Assembly (NCBI RefSeq): GCF_002994745.2
Contig: NC_037089.1
Location: 18,756,641-18,820,640 of the forward strand
Reading direction: 5' to 3'
Source of the DNA: Rosa chinensis
Taxonomy: Eukaryota > Streptophyta > Magnoliopsida > Rosales > Rosaceae
DNA: 64,000 bases
Shown: positions 11,734-24,763 of the stretch, in pieces
Layout of the letters: each line of letters begins with the position of its first letter
Position numbering within the stretch: position 1 is the first letter of the stretch
Made by a program: the position numbers and the translations under genes
The notes under the pieces: model-generated
Seen by the model: only the letters and a program-made list of their open reading frames with translations
Told to the model about the DNA's origin: nothing
Database searches by the model: none

Positions 11734-14105
11734 GGGGGGTGTATTGTATTTGGATTTGTGTGGAGTTTTTTTAAATGATAGACTTTTTCAAAAGTCCATG
11801 GATTCTATAAAAAGTTCATAGACTTTTATTGATTTTTTAAAAACCATTGACTTTTACTGATTTTTAGCACAGATTTTTACTGATTTGTAAAAATCTACAG
11901 ACTTTATATGAATGACTTATGTAGATTTCACAATACTTATAAAAAAGAAAAACCAAGCTAGTTTATTAGTCAGAGAATAAAATACGATGCCATAGCTATG
12001 TTAACTAATGACCATTAGCGTAGGAATCAGAGAAGCTCAAATAATGTCATGAAACAAACATATAAGAAAATAAAGGAAAAGCCTCCAAATATAATCAACC
12101 AAACCAAAAGATATCCAAAAAAGAGAAGGAAAAAAAAAACACATTGATGAAGTTTCATGCCAAATAAGCAGACGTCTTTGAAATAATGATATGATTTATT
12201 CTTCTCCCTCATTTTCACTTTCTTGATTGTCATTGTTTTCATTGTTGGCATTTGGTTGGGCATCTGTCCACATATGAGTAGCAATACTCATTCTCCATTC
12301 ATTAGCATTCTCTCTTTGCTGATCTTGGGTTTGAAAATCATCCCATTCAAAATTATCTTCGTGATTGTCTATCGGATCTTCTTCTGGTTCAGGAGGAAAT
12401 TCATCTGAACGACATTCCTGTCGAAGAAAATTGTGCAGTCCTGCACAAGCCAAAACTAGTTCTGCTTGTGTCTTATATAAAAATGGTGGTGCTGATTTGA
12501 AGATTGTGAAACGCGACTTAAATATTCCAAATATTCTCTCAATTACGTTCCTCAAGGAAGCATGGCGAAGATTGAATAACTCAATTGCATTGACAGGATG
12601 ATTTCCTTCACCACCAAAATCTTTGAGGTGATATCGAGTACCTCGAAATGGAGCTAGGAACCGACGTCGATTTGGGAATCCGCAGTCCCCTAAGTAATAT
12701 TTACCTAATAATAAAAAACATGTGCAATTAGTATGTTATATATATGTTATATGATATAAATTGTAATAAGTACTCTGAATTTTTTTTATGCACGTAAAAC
12801 TATACCTGGTGGCACTTTGAGTCCATTTCGTCTAGAAATCGCATCATTCAACACTTTTGAATCATGAGCGGAACCCTCCCATCCACTAATCACATATATG
12901 AACTGTAAATCAAAGTTACAAGCTGCTAATACATTTTGTGATATCTTCCCATGGCGATTTTGATATCTGCTTACCTCACGTCCAACTACCGTTGCAGGAA
13001 TATGCGTGCCATCTATAGCTCCGACACAATCCTAAAATAATGAAAAAAGAAAATAAATAACCTGACATAATTTTATCAGCCATTGCCGACTTTAGTGGTG
13101 GCCAACATTGGCTTCAAATTGAAGGGTTAAAGCAAAATTTGAATGAAAATTAATAACTCTGTATAGATTCACCCAAAGCTTGAACCAAATCGCACCTCTG
13201 ACATTACTATCATTTTAAGAAAGTTGACATGAGATTGTCAACATAAGTCCCATCTCAATGCAGGGTAAAATCACACACACTATTAGGTATAGAAAAGAAG
13301 TTCTGGCATGAAGGAAAAAAAAAAAAAAACCACCCACCGTTTGGCTAATCTACCCGAACTTAAGAGCCACAAGGGCAAAGCAGTAGCAAAAAAAAAGAGA
13401 ACCATGCCATATAGGACAGCAACAAATACAAAAGAAACAGAAAACCTAGCGAGAAAAACAAAGAAGAAGAAACATACGCAGCAAACAAGCGACGACAATA
13501 GCAATAACCGCAATAGTATGCAGGACTATGATCGAACCGTAAAAGCATTAGGCATATACATTATTTGGCTTTGTTTTAGGAGTTGATGATAATATTAGGG
13601 TTCCAAGCATCACAATTGAAAAAAAAAAAAAAATCAAATTCAACAACAACAATGAACATGTTAGGTATTAGAGGTTGATATCACAAAATAATAGAGAAAA
13701 GAAAAAAGAAATCATGAAAGAGAGATGATGGAGGACCAACCTTGAACGCGCAGAGAGAAGAACTTTGACAGACTTTTCCACGCTCAAAATCTTTGCTCTG
13801 GTGGCTGGAAAAATATTGGAATTTGGTATTTATACTTAACACTACAAAGTCCATGATTTTCCATGATTTTCTAATTCCGTATGTATGAATGATATTTTGA
13901 ATACCCCTAAACTTCTATTCATTTTTAAAAGTCCTAATTGAATACCCCTAAACTTTGGTGGAATTCATAAAGATTTTTTAAAATCCTAATTGAATACACC
14001 CAGACTTTTATGGACTGTTAAAAGTCTCTATTGAATACACCCAGACTTTTAAATTCCATGGATTTCTTTAAAAGTGCCAGTAATTCCATATACAATACAC
14101 CCCCC
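11734..14105 (-). mobile_element. PIF/Harbinger DNA transposon
   Basis: The ends are inverted copies: GGGGGGTGTATTGTAT at the left, and its reverse complement ATACAATACACCCCCC at the right. TTA flanks both sides (11731-11733 and 14106-14108), the 3-bp TWA target of PIF/Harbinger. Subterminal regions repeat AAAGTC-type motifs, for instance several (T)GACTTTTA units at 11780-11900 and CCAGACTTTT at 13986-14050. It carries a reverse-strand DDE transposase piece. I recognise no second Harbinger protein (Myb-like), so it probably depends on another copy for movement. Confidence 0.9.
12196..13031 (-). pseudogene. Harbinger transposase (HARBI1/DDE_4 type), C-terminal part
   Basis: Two reverse-strand exons (13031-12806 and 12704-12196), joined across a 101-bp intron with GT-AG ends and matching phase, give about 244 residues. 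All three catalytic acids are visible: the first Asp in DCVGAIDGTHI, the second in YYLGDCGFPNRRRF, and the Glu in NVIERIFGIFK. Between them lie HGKISQNVLAACNFDLQF and GWEGSAHDSKVL, typical of plant Harbinger transposases, and the tail is acidic. An acceptor site precedes DCVGAIDG, but no upstream exon with the N-terminal helix-turn-helix is recognisable, so the protein is shorter than the usual 350-450 residues. It cuts and pastes DNA in the nucleus when complete. Confidence 0.82.
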
Positions 14106-14381
14106 TTAGTATTCTTCTGTTTGTTATGTATTCTACTTATTTTACTAGCCATAAGGACCAAGGAGGACTTCATGAGGGATGTAATTCAACTTAAAATCTA
14201 CTGTTCCGATCAAAAGTATTTTTCCATTACCAGATTTCCCCTAATGTTTCATTGATGCTACTATGTGTGTGTGTGTATTGTAGCCAATGTGTGTCAACAA
14301 GCGAACACTTGTTTTGGACTTTTCCAAAATCGATCCACTCAATGTGATTTGAATCGAATTTGCAATTAGGCAATATATGTA

Positions 14382-14680
14382 TTTTTTTTTTTTTTTGAAT
14401 CAAAGGGAGTGTCAATCCATTAAATGTAAAGTAAGGAACATTAATTACAAATCACTCGAATAGCCGGGCTGCGATATTGAGCCATGAATGAAAAACCTAA
14501 AGCAGAGCCCTAGACTAATCAAACGTAATGTAACCTTAGAAATAAGGTTCCAAGTACCACAGTAAGTCAGTAACCTGACACTATCAGGTAGGCCTCCGAA
14601 CGCACTCAAGATTCTTCCCCAATATTATTCACGAACCCAGAGAGCTCAATGAAAAAAACAAAAAAGACTAGCTTAAAAAC
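14382..14680 (-). mobile_element. Truncated retroposon 3' end, reverse strand
   Basis: Poly-T at 14382-14396 followed by GAATCAAAGGGAGTGTCAAT; on the reverse strand this is a 3' end of form ATTGACACTCCCTTTGATTC plus poly-A, like the one at 9785. About 300 bases of related untranslated sequence follow. No coding domain is present and the 5' limit is approximate. Confidence 0.5.
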
Positions 14681-15308
14681 CTAGGCCCAGTTTGGTATTG
14701 CATTTTCGGGCTAATTTCTGCTTCTTCTTTTTTTTTCACCATTTTCATCTTATTAGCTGTTTGGTAAACATTTTAATCTTGCGTTTTTTTTACCAACTGC
14801 GGCCCGAAACCGCAAAAACAAAAAGCAGGTGCTAGCATGCTTTTTTTCATTTGCGTTTGTCGAACGCGTAGCGGAGAAGCGGTCCCTTTAATGAAATTTT
14901 CAACATTCCCGAAACACCCTGACTAGATTTCTCAAATGACGCATTATGTCCCTTTCTTCTAGCTCCGTCTTTCTTCTCCTATGTTCTTTTCCCTGCACTC
15001 CTCTCTCTCTCTCGATGGACATTTTAGTTCTTTTTTCATTGTGCTGGGATAAGAATCACATGGGCTAGGTATGTCTAATCTAATCTATTGTTAATTTCTA
15101 TTCAATTTATTCTTTTTCGTTCTTCCCCTCTTTTCAAACAAGGTGAGGCATTTGCCTGGAAAGTTTTCTAATCATATATAGTTGCAGCTGGGTTCTACTT
15201 TGTTTGATGTTCACATTGATTGTTGTGCTTCTAATGAGGTTTTTAGTGTGGATATAAATTTTTGGGTGAAGAATTAAGCATTGATTTTCCATATAACTAA
15301 CATACTTT

Positions 15309-15526
15309 TGTTGAAGGAAAATCAGTTTTGTGTGCCTATTCAAACTAGGAGTAGTTACATAATTGTAATAGGAGACAATGTTATAGAATTCCTAGTCCTA
15401 TTCAGAATAGTTTTCCTTGTATCATTAGAACATGTACTTTGTAATCCCTATATATAGAGCTCCTATTCTCAATAATGAAATACAATTCTCTCATCAATCT
15501 CTCTCGAATTCTCTTTTACTTAAACA
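15309..15526 (+). repeat. Copia B 5' LTR
   Basis: 218 bp beginning TGTTGAAGGAAAATC and ending TTAAACA. It contains CTATATATAGAGCTCC (TATA candidate) and AATAATGAAATAC (possible poly-A signal region), a plausible promoter-terminator layout. Confidence 0.92.
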
Positions 15527-16771
15527 CGTTATCAACACGAGCCCTAACCTTGAGATCAAAAATCCAAAACCAGAAAATTCTTCAACATCACCTTTTCCAC
15601 CGTTGCACCTAGCCCGAGCTAGCCTAGCCTCTGCTGCCCACTTGGGCGCCCCTGCGCTGCACGCTGTCCCTGCAGCCCTTACGCACCCGTGTGCCTCCTA
15701 CTCCCCTGCAACATTGCCGCACGCCTGCTGCCCCTGCAGCACAGCAGGATGCTCTTTCCTGTGCACATCAGCCTGCTTGCAAGCCCCGAAACGTCTTGAT
15801 AGGGACCTCAGATCAAAATCCTCCCTTCATCAAAGTTTTTCATCTCTATCTCTTCTATCTGACCTCTGAATCTCAGCCTTATCGGAGTTTTTTTGAGACC
15901 TGTACACCAATCGAAGTGAAGGCTGTTCAGAGGCAAATCTGCTCCAAATTTCAACAAAAATCCTTGAAAACCGTCGCTGCCACCTTCAAGCATCACTGCA
16001 GCAGCTCCTAGCCCACCCTAGCCTCATCTGCGTGCTTGCCCCTGCAGCGCTACGGGCCCCTGCGCACGCATCCGTCGGCCAGCTCCTCGGCTTACCTCGG
16101 CCAAACCTGTATATGCCACACAACAGGGATTGAAAGATAGTTTGCAATCCCCGACCCAGGATCAATAGCACGCCTGCATCAACACACGTGTGTATTGAGA
16201 ATTTCAAGTTCCGAAATTCATGAGTAAGTTTTCACAAGTAAGTTGTTCCCGTTTTTGAAATTTAAATTTACTTTTCTTCGGGGACTTACAAAATCCCTTC
16301 TTCTACATCCCACTTTTCTGTAACGTGGGTTCGATTTGCTAAAAGAGGAATCGTGGGAATTCACACTACATACGAACTAAGAGCGTTCGTGATCTTCGGA
16401 CTAAGAGCGTTCGTGAGCATCGATTTTTACGAACTAAGAGCGTTCGTGATCTTCGGACTAAGAGCGTCCGTGAGCATCGATTTTTACGAACTAAGAGCGT
16501 TCGTAAGTATAAAAATTTGACCATATAAACGTCATTGGTTTCAATCCAAATCCAAAAAATTTGGAAACTATGAACAAAGACAGTGGTTATAACTCTTTCT
16601 CACTAGGGGTACTCAAGAGTAATTGTGATATCTAGGAAAGGTTTGAACTGAGAGAACGGTTTTAAAAGTGAGCAACGCTTCACCAAAATCTTGCCTTACC
16701 TTATCTGGTCACAACCAAATTAGAATTACCAAACTGATTGAGTAACTACTGCTTGTCTAAGTTTGATTATC
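15527..16771 (+). other. Copia B leader with a GC-rich block and tandem repeats
   Basis: Untranslated leader following the 5' LTR. Bases about 15590-16110 are GC-rich and rich in Ala/Pro codons by chance. 16372-16512 is a tandem repeat with a 57-bp period (about 2.5 units); each unit itself holds two CTAAGAGCGTTCGTGA-like halves. The repeat may pair with itself because GAGCG/CGTTC-like words recur. No gag frame is found before the CACTA insertion point. Confidence 0.65.
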
Positions 16772-17470
16772 CACTAGGCCAAAAAAGCTAATAGACAACG
16801 GGCCAAAATCATTGTGTGATTTGGACGATCTCCATTGTGTGATGAAAAATGGCACAACGGTGGAAAGCCGTTGTATGAAACACAAACAGTCAACGATTTG
16901 TTTGTTATCAACGTTGTGTCTTCCCTTGGCAGATGCCAGGAACAGCTGCTGCGCAGCCATGCTATGGGCGGCAAGTGCATACTTCAGACAACAAAACTTA
17001 TTTTCAAATTGTTGTTGGTTAAGCTCGTCAGACAACATGCCTTTGAATTTTACTGTTGTGTGATTGCTCTTCCCACTTCAGTTTGTAGACTATAACTGTT
17101 GTATGATTTAGTTTCACACAACTAAATTTTAGTGTGTTATAAGAAGTCTGTTGTGTGAATTGTTGCTTGATTATTATGTAATCTGAATTTTGTATAATTA
17201 ATACTCCATTGTTATCTAAATAATAGTATCGATCTATATTAGAAAGCAATCTGAATGCAATTCATCAATTCAAGTACTCCAATCCATACATTAAAGCATC
17301 AAATGTACCATAAACATAGTATTTCTCAATCATTCATACATTAAAACACAAGAACAACATTGAGAATAATATTACTAAAGGCTGAACAACTACTCTTCCT
17401 TGAACCTATTCCTCACTTCATCCAAGCTTTCAATATCCTTGTAAGCACAGACAAATTGAAAACAGGTAGA

Positions 17471-18886
17471 TCGTCTGTCTGGACCGTTCTGAGGCAATTA
17501 TGGTCTGTATTATTATCAAACTTGAGATGGCAGGTAGGTAACGGCATGAATATATATTTTTGGAAGCATAATTGGCTCGGTAGCTCATTAGCAGTCAGAT
17601 TGAACATTGATCCTTTAGTTCTGCCGTTCCTTCAAGATCGTGTTGGTGATTATATTGTGCAGAATCAATGGGACCTTCCATTAGAGCTGCTTGAGAACTT
17701 TCCAGAAACTTCTAATGATATTATGAAGATTGACATTCCAGAGGCTGCTTTGGAGGATACCGTGATCTGGCCTACTACTTAGTCTGGTTCCTTGACTGCA
17801 GCAGAGGCTTATACTTTTCTTTCAAACCCGGTTGCTCCTCTTGCGTGGGGAAAGGCTATATGGCACAAAGCATTGCAACCCCGAAAAAGCATTGTTTGTT
17901 GGAAAGTTCTCCATCACAAAATCTTGGTTGATGAAATTATGCAGCGCAGAGGTATGCTTATTTGCTCTCAATGCTCACTTTGTCACTCGGATGTGGAATC
18001 TGTCCACCATCTTTTCATTAATTGCTCTATGCTTCATGACGTATGGACTTGGTTGTTTGCCATGTTCCACCTACAGCGCCCAGCGTTAATTTCTTTACCA
18101 GGGCTCTTCTCTCCCTTTTTATTCAACCAGCTTCCGTTTGCTTCAAAACTGTTATGGAGGTTAGCTGTTTGCAATCTGTTTTGGTGTATATGGACTGAAA
18201 GGAATAAAATCAGGTTTTATGGGAGAGTATTTGTTTCCTGGAGATTTAAACAGTTCCTTCTTAATTCGTTCAAGGAATCAGCACTGTGTTACTTTGTTCC
18301 TTGCGATCGAATTACGTCTGCAGTGCCGGTTTATTCATTGTTGGGAGTCTCTCCACGCAGAGCAAAGGCCCCAAAGTTCATACCAGTGGTTTGGGAGGCT
18401 CCTCCCTCAGGTTGGATAAAGGTAAACACGGATGGTTCATTTTCAGGCACTACAAGAGCAGGTTTTGGGGGTGTGTTCAGAGATTCTGAGGGGCTTTTTA
18501 TTGGGGGTTTCTCATATAATGCTACGGTGCCAAGTGCTATTGATGCTGAGGTTCTTGCGGTTATTGAAGCAATTAATGTTGCTTTGGTCCGTCGCTGGAC
18601 TCACATTTGGTTGGAAACGGACTCAATACTAGCACTACGATACTTCAAGAACCCTGGTTTAATACCATGGAGATTGCGTACCTCATGGTTGAATTGTTTA
18701 CACAAGGTTAGTCAGATCACTTTCAGAATGACACATATCTTTAGAGAAGGGAATGCTTTAGCTGACAAATTTGCTCGTTTTGGAGCCTCAAATGTTGGTG
18801 CGGTCTGGTGGAGAACCTTACCCTCTTCCTTTCTAGCAGAGTTTGGTAGAGACTTGTCTTCAAGAATTAATTATCGCTTTTCTTAG
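17471..18886 (+). pseudogene. C-terminal part of LINE ORF2 (zinc-binding and RNase H domains)
   Basis: Open frame in one register with a single in-frame TAG at 17780-17782. The first part (LRWQVGNGMNIYFWKHNWLG) is the stretch after the reverse transcriptase core. Next is the RT zinc-binding domain with CSQCSLC and HLFINCSMLHDVW. The RNase H domain keeps all four acidic positions: Asp in KVNTDGSF, Glu in DAEVLAVIEAI, Asp in LETDSILALRYF and Asp in GNALADKFARFGA. The endonuclease and RT catalytic core are missing through 5' truncation. The near-open frame suggests a fairly young insertion. RNase H of this kind removes the RNA strand during reverse transcription. Confidence 0.85.
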
Positions 18887-19130
18887 TTTATGTTTTCCTG
18901 TAGATTTATAGCTTGTCCTTTGTTCTTGTCGGATTGTTTTTCTTTGTACTATTTATGTATTGTTCCTTTGCAAGTTTGGGTATGCCCAGCTTGTTGCTTT
19001 GCGCCTCTTGGAAGTGGTTTTGGCCTAGTCCCCCTTCCTATTGTACCTTTCTTCTTTTTTTAATAAAATTTCGACTAAGGGCGATGAGTTAGTCCTTAGT
19101 TCGCTTCCAAAAAAAAAAAAAAAAAAAAAA
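17471..19130 (+). mobile_element. 5'-truncated L1-type LINE inside the CACTA element
   Basis: LINE reading frame begins at about 17471 and the copy ends in an A-run of about 22 at 19109-19130. AGGTAGA at 17464-17470 and 19130-19136 is a candidate 7-bp target duplication, which places the truncation point just inside the C-terminal part of ORF2. The tail contains TTTTTTAATAAAATTTCG, which includes a poly-A signal. Confidence 0.8.
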
Positions 19131-19156
19131 GGTAGAGCATCCTACATGATCACACA

Positions 19157-19756
19157 AATTGAACAGTAAGTACACTAACGCAAAAGACTTGGTCACCTTG
19201 ATCAGCCTTTTGGCTAACTAAACTATGACTGCACCAGATACTAGTATATAAACTAAACAGATACTTCTTGACTGAAAAAAAGATACTCGTATATAAACTA
19301 AACAGAGAACAAAAAAGAAAATAACAGAACTACCTGTGAAACCACCCTTTTCTCAAACCCTTGGGAGTGATCACCACATCATCTATTCTGGATATATCAC
19401 ATATGGCAGGACCAAAAATTAGAACAAGTGGAGTCTGGAAAAGAGGAAAAAAAAAATTGAACAGTAAGTACACCAAAGCAAAAGACTTGGTCACCTTGAT
19501 CAGCCTTTTGGCTAACTAAACTATGACTGCACCAGATACTAGTATATAAACTAAACAGATACTTCTTGACTGAAAAAAAGATACTCGTATATAAACTAAA
19601 CAGAGAACAAAAAAGAAAATAACAGAACTACCTATGAAACCACCCTTTTCTCAAACCCTTGGGAGTGATCACCACATCATCTATTCTGGATATATCACAT
19701 ATGGCAGGACCAAAAATTAGAACAAGTGGAGTCTGGAAAAGAGAAAAAAAAAAAAA
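19157..19756. repeat. Tandem duplication, 298-bp unit, within the CACTA element
   Basis: The stretch beginning TTGAACAGTAAGTACAC at 19159 is repeated from 19457 and is nearly identical across the whole unit. The second copy ends after the GGAGTCTGGAAAAGAG block and an A-run near 19756. Reverse-strand reading of each copy gives an open stretch containing FGPAICDISRIDDVV and TPKGLRKGWF, of unknown family; it might be part of a captured exon. Confidence 0.85.
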
Positions 19757-22700
19757 ACCTTCAGACTCCCATAGACAATGTGCATCATTTACAAATAACT
19801 GAAAAATATAAACCTCTCTTATAGCCTTGGTATGACTCTGAGTCATAATGCAAGGCCACTTCCAAATCTCATATAAATGACTTTATCTCTCTGTTTTCAA
19901 ATACCCAGCATTTCAATAATCTCAACTACAATAGTATTCCAATCAATCTTTGGAAATATTTGCGCTCCCCAGAAACAAAAAGTTCTTTCAATTTCCTGCA
20001 CACCGTAAACATCTAAGTTTACAGTCAAACAAAAGAGCAATTGAACTACCTTCAAGTACAATGAATCATAAACTAATGAGTAAAAGCTATATCTAGTTTC
20101 CAAAATCATCAAGTAACTTTAGTAAGATGATAATGAACCAAAAGAAAAAGGGACTTTTGTGAGAACTTTAGTCAGTATCTTGACAACCAAAAGATCAATA
20201 ATAGCATTGCTCAATGGTTAGGACAAGTTCAGTAAAGACATTTTATGGCTAGTATAGCAAATCGTGTCTTTAGCCATCAGACACCACAAGACGTGCAAAT
20301 AGACAAGACATGACAAAAGAGCAAGAATTATGAATCCTCATAGACTGATAAGGATTATAATTTACAAAGCAGGAGCCTACATAAGTTTGAACGAGCAGCA
20401 CAAGGACTTGAGACTTATTTCCGATTCAAAGAATCTTAGACCAAGAAAAAAAATAAGCTAAGGAATGCTTCTTCAATTACAAGAAGCGAGTATGAAAAAT
20501 TCACAAAGACAATATAGGGATCGGTAAATAAAGAAATCAGCTTTTCAATATGACATTAAAGATGGGGTAAACATCAGATTTTAAGGATACTTCAATACTA
20601 TTAAAACTTAGTAGGAAGAGAATGAAAATGAAAAGAACGTAGTCTTTCATTAGTAGAAAATGAGCTAATTCAAAAACTTAGTAAAAGAATATTTGTGCAG
20701 CAGCTACATATATAAATTCTTAGCTGCAAACCTTTGTAAGAAGAGAACAAAATTAATAAGGTAAATGACAATAACACTAGTTCGTGTGCATGTTTCAATT
20801 AAGAATAAGCAAAGCATTCAGTTCCCTTATGAAAATCAGAATAGTAAGAATAAGCAGAGCATTGAATTTGTTTGTTTCAAGTAAAGTTCACAATTGAAAA
20901 GCTTTGGTTTAACTTGTAGAAAACAGTGTTTTCTACATCAACTTTGTTTTAACCACAAGTATATAAATAATTAAATACCTATGGGGGTAAAGACACTAAT
21001 ATGAAGAACTTTGTATGAATGAACTATGAACATGAACGGACAACAAGAATGAGATAAGAAATAGACTCAAGTGCAGCCATATAAAGACCAAAATATTACT
21101 TCTGCTATTGTGTCTGTTTGATATTAAATAGGGTTGGGAGGAAAGTGCTTCTTATTTGTTACTGTTTGATCATATTCAAGATTACATTTCAACGACAACT
21201 TCAGTCACTCTTTTCTTCTCTTACCATCCAATCTTTCAGTGGCAGCCCCCAGATCAACAACAGATGATGATGATACATCTGAAGAACTTATATATAGTAA
21301 TACCAGTAAAAATTTTACTTTTGAAATATGTAAATATGCAAGTCTGGTTAAAACACCAACTTTTGTACTATGGAAGGGATAACATTTTGAATTAACATTT
21401 CTTAGCTTTATGATTGTGAATCTATTACATACAATTTAGAGAGAAAAAAAAAACTAACCCAAAGAACATAGAAGGGCTACCTTATATGCGGCCCAAATAT
21501 TGATAAACCAGCAGCTTGTGGATTTAACTAATGAGGTTTGGAGGGGATGCAACTTGTATTTCCTGTGTCTTTTCATCAAGAGGAGGAGGAGGAGGAGTTG
21601 GTCATAATTAAGACATATCAGCAGGAATATATTAATAAAAATTACGAGAAGTGATCAATAAATAAAATCTTAATTTGATTACACAGTTGAGTCAATTAGT
21701 GACATACCGTCCACAGTTGATTCCACAGTTCATGTATGAATGAACTATGAACATGAACGGACAACAAGAATGGGATAAGAAATAGACTCAAGTGCAGCCA
21801 TATAAAGCTTCATTTGAAATCACAAAGCACTACTATGAAACAAGGTAGACATATAGATAAGATTTTCAATAAGACACTTTAGATGATATAACAAGATCTA
21901 AGAGTCATTACTGCAATTAAACTTGATAAGAAAGGATTTAACAAGGAAAATGACATAGTCTACGGTGCACACTTCAAAGAGTTCCAACAAGGATACTCAA
22001 AGGCTAGTTTTGTATCAAAACTAAAACATACACTACAAGGATACTTGTTACCCTGAATAAGTTGCTAACCACACATTCATATCATGACCATCAGAAGGAA
22101 TTAAAGTCCCAAAGGAGTATCATATCAATGGAAACTCAATAAAATTTCAGTTTGACAAGCTAACTATGCTTGTCAAATTGCACTCAAGAAAAATCGCAGA
22201 GGAAAACATTCCAACCCAATCACACCAATTACATACCAAATTAGAATCAAAGCTATAAAGAAAAGTTTGCTTTCCCTACCTCAAGCCTTAGATTTCAGTA
22301 GCTAATAAAGCCAATCATCTGCTACATACGGAAAACCCAATCCAAATGCTAACACCCACTTTATATTTCAGCAAAACCAGCCACCTAAACCAAATTTACG
22401 ACAAATCATACCCAATTACTCTTGGAAAGGTTGAAACAGAATGAATGGGTTTGAGAAGATGGAAAATTTGAACTTACTGGAGATAGCTGCAAGTAAACAA
22501 GAAATTTAAATCTCTGAATCCTGCCACAACCTGCATCCAACCCCAAAATTCAAAACCAAGTTTTTCCAATTTAGGGTTAATCAAAATCTGAAAATTGAAA
22601 GACCAAATAGAACCAACCATCTAGCAACCTAGATTGAGGCGAAGGTGCAAACATTGAGACCAACATAGTCGAAACCTGGGATGGGAAAACCTTGCAGGAG

Positions 22701-23140
22701 ACAAGTGGAACCTTGCTTTGCATTCTCTCTAAGCTTGAATGTATCAATCTGATTCCAATTTGGGTCGACCAAAAGATCAAAACTTTGAAATGGTGGAGTA
22801 TTGGATGAAGTCATAAATAGATCTAGGGTTTTGTTTGATGGGGAAGAGCTTACCCATGGAAGTCACTGGGATTTAGGGTCTTGGTTGGATGAAGAAAGTC
22901 GCTGGGATCTTTTGCCGAGAGAGAAAGAGAAGAACCAGCATATTGAAAAACCTTCTCTTTCAATACGCAGAACCCTTGAAATCCTCCTTCACAAATGGAA
23001 CCCTAATCTCAAGTCAAGAAAGTAAAGAGAGGAGAATCTCACGCATCTTGGAAATTCAAAAATCGGAGATTGAAGAAAAGAGGGGTTAGGGTTTGTGACT
23101 CAGAGAATCGCAGAGGGAGGAGTGAAATGAGAGAGAGGAG
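19757..23140. other. Unassigned interior of the CACTA element
   Basis: About 3.4 kb with no recognised domain. A 75-bp sequence at 21012-21086 is repeated directly at 21733-21807 with one visible difference (core AACATGAACGGACAACAAGA). Reverse-strand open stretches at 19897-20112 and 22629-22814 (LVDPNWNQIDTFKLRENAKQ) are unassigned. The sequence 22800-23130 looks like the 5' leader of a reverse-strand transcription unit. It may be a captured gene or degraded transposase. Confidence 0.4.
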
Positions 23141-23582
23141 AAGTGTGACTCAAACAACACATAAATGAAGTTATGTTGTCTAATTATCTACACATCAAAT
23201 TTGAGCTAAAGAAGCAAGGACGGAAGCTTCCCACCTATGTGCAATTAAAGTACCAATTTTGGCTCTAGGAATATATATTTCTTATTCAAACAACACAAAA
23301 TAAGTAACTACGTTGTAAGAGTACATATACGTAACCTACATTTCATCAAAATTTGTTCCTTTTTGGGGGAATGAATGACATTTTGGATGCATCGAAATCT
23401 TGGCAATATATATCTTCCTCACTTGGACAACACAAAGAAAAAAACTGTTGTATGACGATTTACAAGCTAACTCATACAACAAATATAACTATACTGTTGT
23501 GCTATGTAGTACAAAAGCAGTGCATGTTAGGTAGAATTTGGAGCCAAATTTGAGTGAAGGTAGGAGGGAAATGTGTTGCCCA

Positions 23583-24452
23583 GTGTTCTAAAACTCGGCC
23601 GCCCAGCCCGCCTAGGCGGTGTCTAGGCGCTGGGCTGTGGGTCTCCGCCATGAGTAATGGCCAGTCGGTGGGATAGGCGTTCTGGGTTTTGGGTGGCCGC
23701 CTAGGCGGGCGACTAGGCGGCTGGGTTTTGCTGGGCGTCCGCGTCGAAATGTCTCTCCCTTGCTCATCAGATCTTGATACCTAATAGCCGAGACATCCTG
23801 GGCTCCTTGACCACTCTGATTCATGATCCTTAAATGCTATTTTGAGGGAACATATGGGTTTTCATTTCAGAAATTGGTTGTAGGTGGATGGATGTTTGGG
23901 ACGATGAGTAGAATAGGGCCTGTGTTTGGTTGATCTGATCAAATTCTCTTCATGGAAGATTGATTTTGGTGATCTGCGAATTGTGTTTTGAAAGATTAAA
24001 GGTGCGAATTGGTTTCAGAAGAGTTTGGAAGATTGGGGAAGATTGGTTTTGGAAGATTTTGGGGAATTTTGAAAAATTGAAGGTGCGAATTGGTTTTGAA
24101 GAGTTCGGAAGATTGGGGAAGATTCGTTTTGGAAGATTTTGGGTTATCTGTTGGGTTTGTCACTCTGTGTTTGAATAGGGAATCATCACTTCATCAGGCC
24201 ATGTGTTCACTAAAAAAAATCAAGCCATATGTTCGACATGCATGAAATTATCTTATAGAAAATTAATATTATTTTTATTTATAAATTATAATAAGTGTTT
24301 ATATATTCTTTTTAAGTCTATAATATGTTTATATGGTATAAAAATAAATTAAAATTAAAAAAATTAAAAACCGCCTAGGCACCCAACTAGGCGTCTGGGC
24401 GATAGTCGTCTGGCCACCGCCCGACTAGCGCCTAGCTATTTTTCGAACCTTG
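23583..24452. mobile_element. Mutator-like non-autonomous element, 870 bp
   Basis: Flanked by a perfect 10-bp duplication GTGTTGCCCA (23573-23582 and 24453-24462), in the 9-11 bp range of Mutator-like elements. Near both ends there are clusters of CCTAGGCG-type words in opposite orientation (CCGCCTAGGCGGTGTCTAGG at left; CCGCCTAGGCACCCAACTAG and CGCCTAGC at right). Inside, 24000-24165 is an 81-bp unit repeated about twice (core GGTGCGAATTGGTTT). There is no coding domain. Confidence 0.8.
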
Positions 24453-24763
24453 GTGTTGCCCATTTTTTTTTCATTCACACAATGAAACGTTCTTCTAAGT
24501 GTTGTGCAATAAGACTCTAGCTAAAAAAATTTGAATTGTAACAGCCTTATACAACACAAGTTTCTTATACCTGTTGTATGATTCAGTTTCCACAATCACA
24601 CAACAACAACAAAAAATTCGTTGTGTAAAAAGTGTTGTATGTTGAGGTTATTGGCCTAGTGATCATTTTTGGATTAAATTTAGAAACTTTGACGTAATCA
24701 TTGGCTTTCATTGAAATAAAGTGTAGATTTTGATTCGAACTTTATTCATTCAAGTATGTTTCC

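Larger units (their letters stand above)
16772..24661. mobile_element. CACTA (En/Spm-type) DNA transposon, about 7.9 kb
   Basis: Ends are CACTAGGCCAA at the left and TTGGCCTAGTG at the right, flanked by ATC at 16769-16771 and 24662-24664, the 3-bp duplication typical of CACTA elements. Subterminal zones at both ends are packed with short motifs of the form TGTTGTATGA / TTGTGTGA in both orientations (16815-17165 and 23145-24650), as in known CACTA elements where the transposase binds. No TNPD- or TNPA-like protein is recognised, so it looks non-autonomous. It is itself split by a LINE and a Mutator-like element, and contains internal duplications. Confidence 0.88.
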
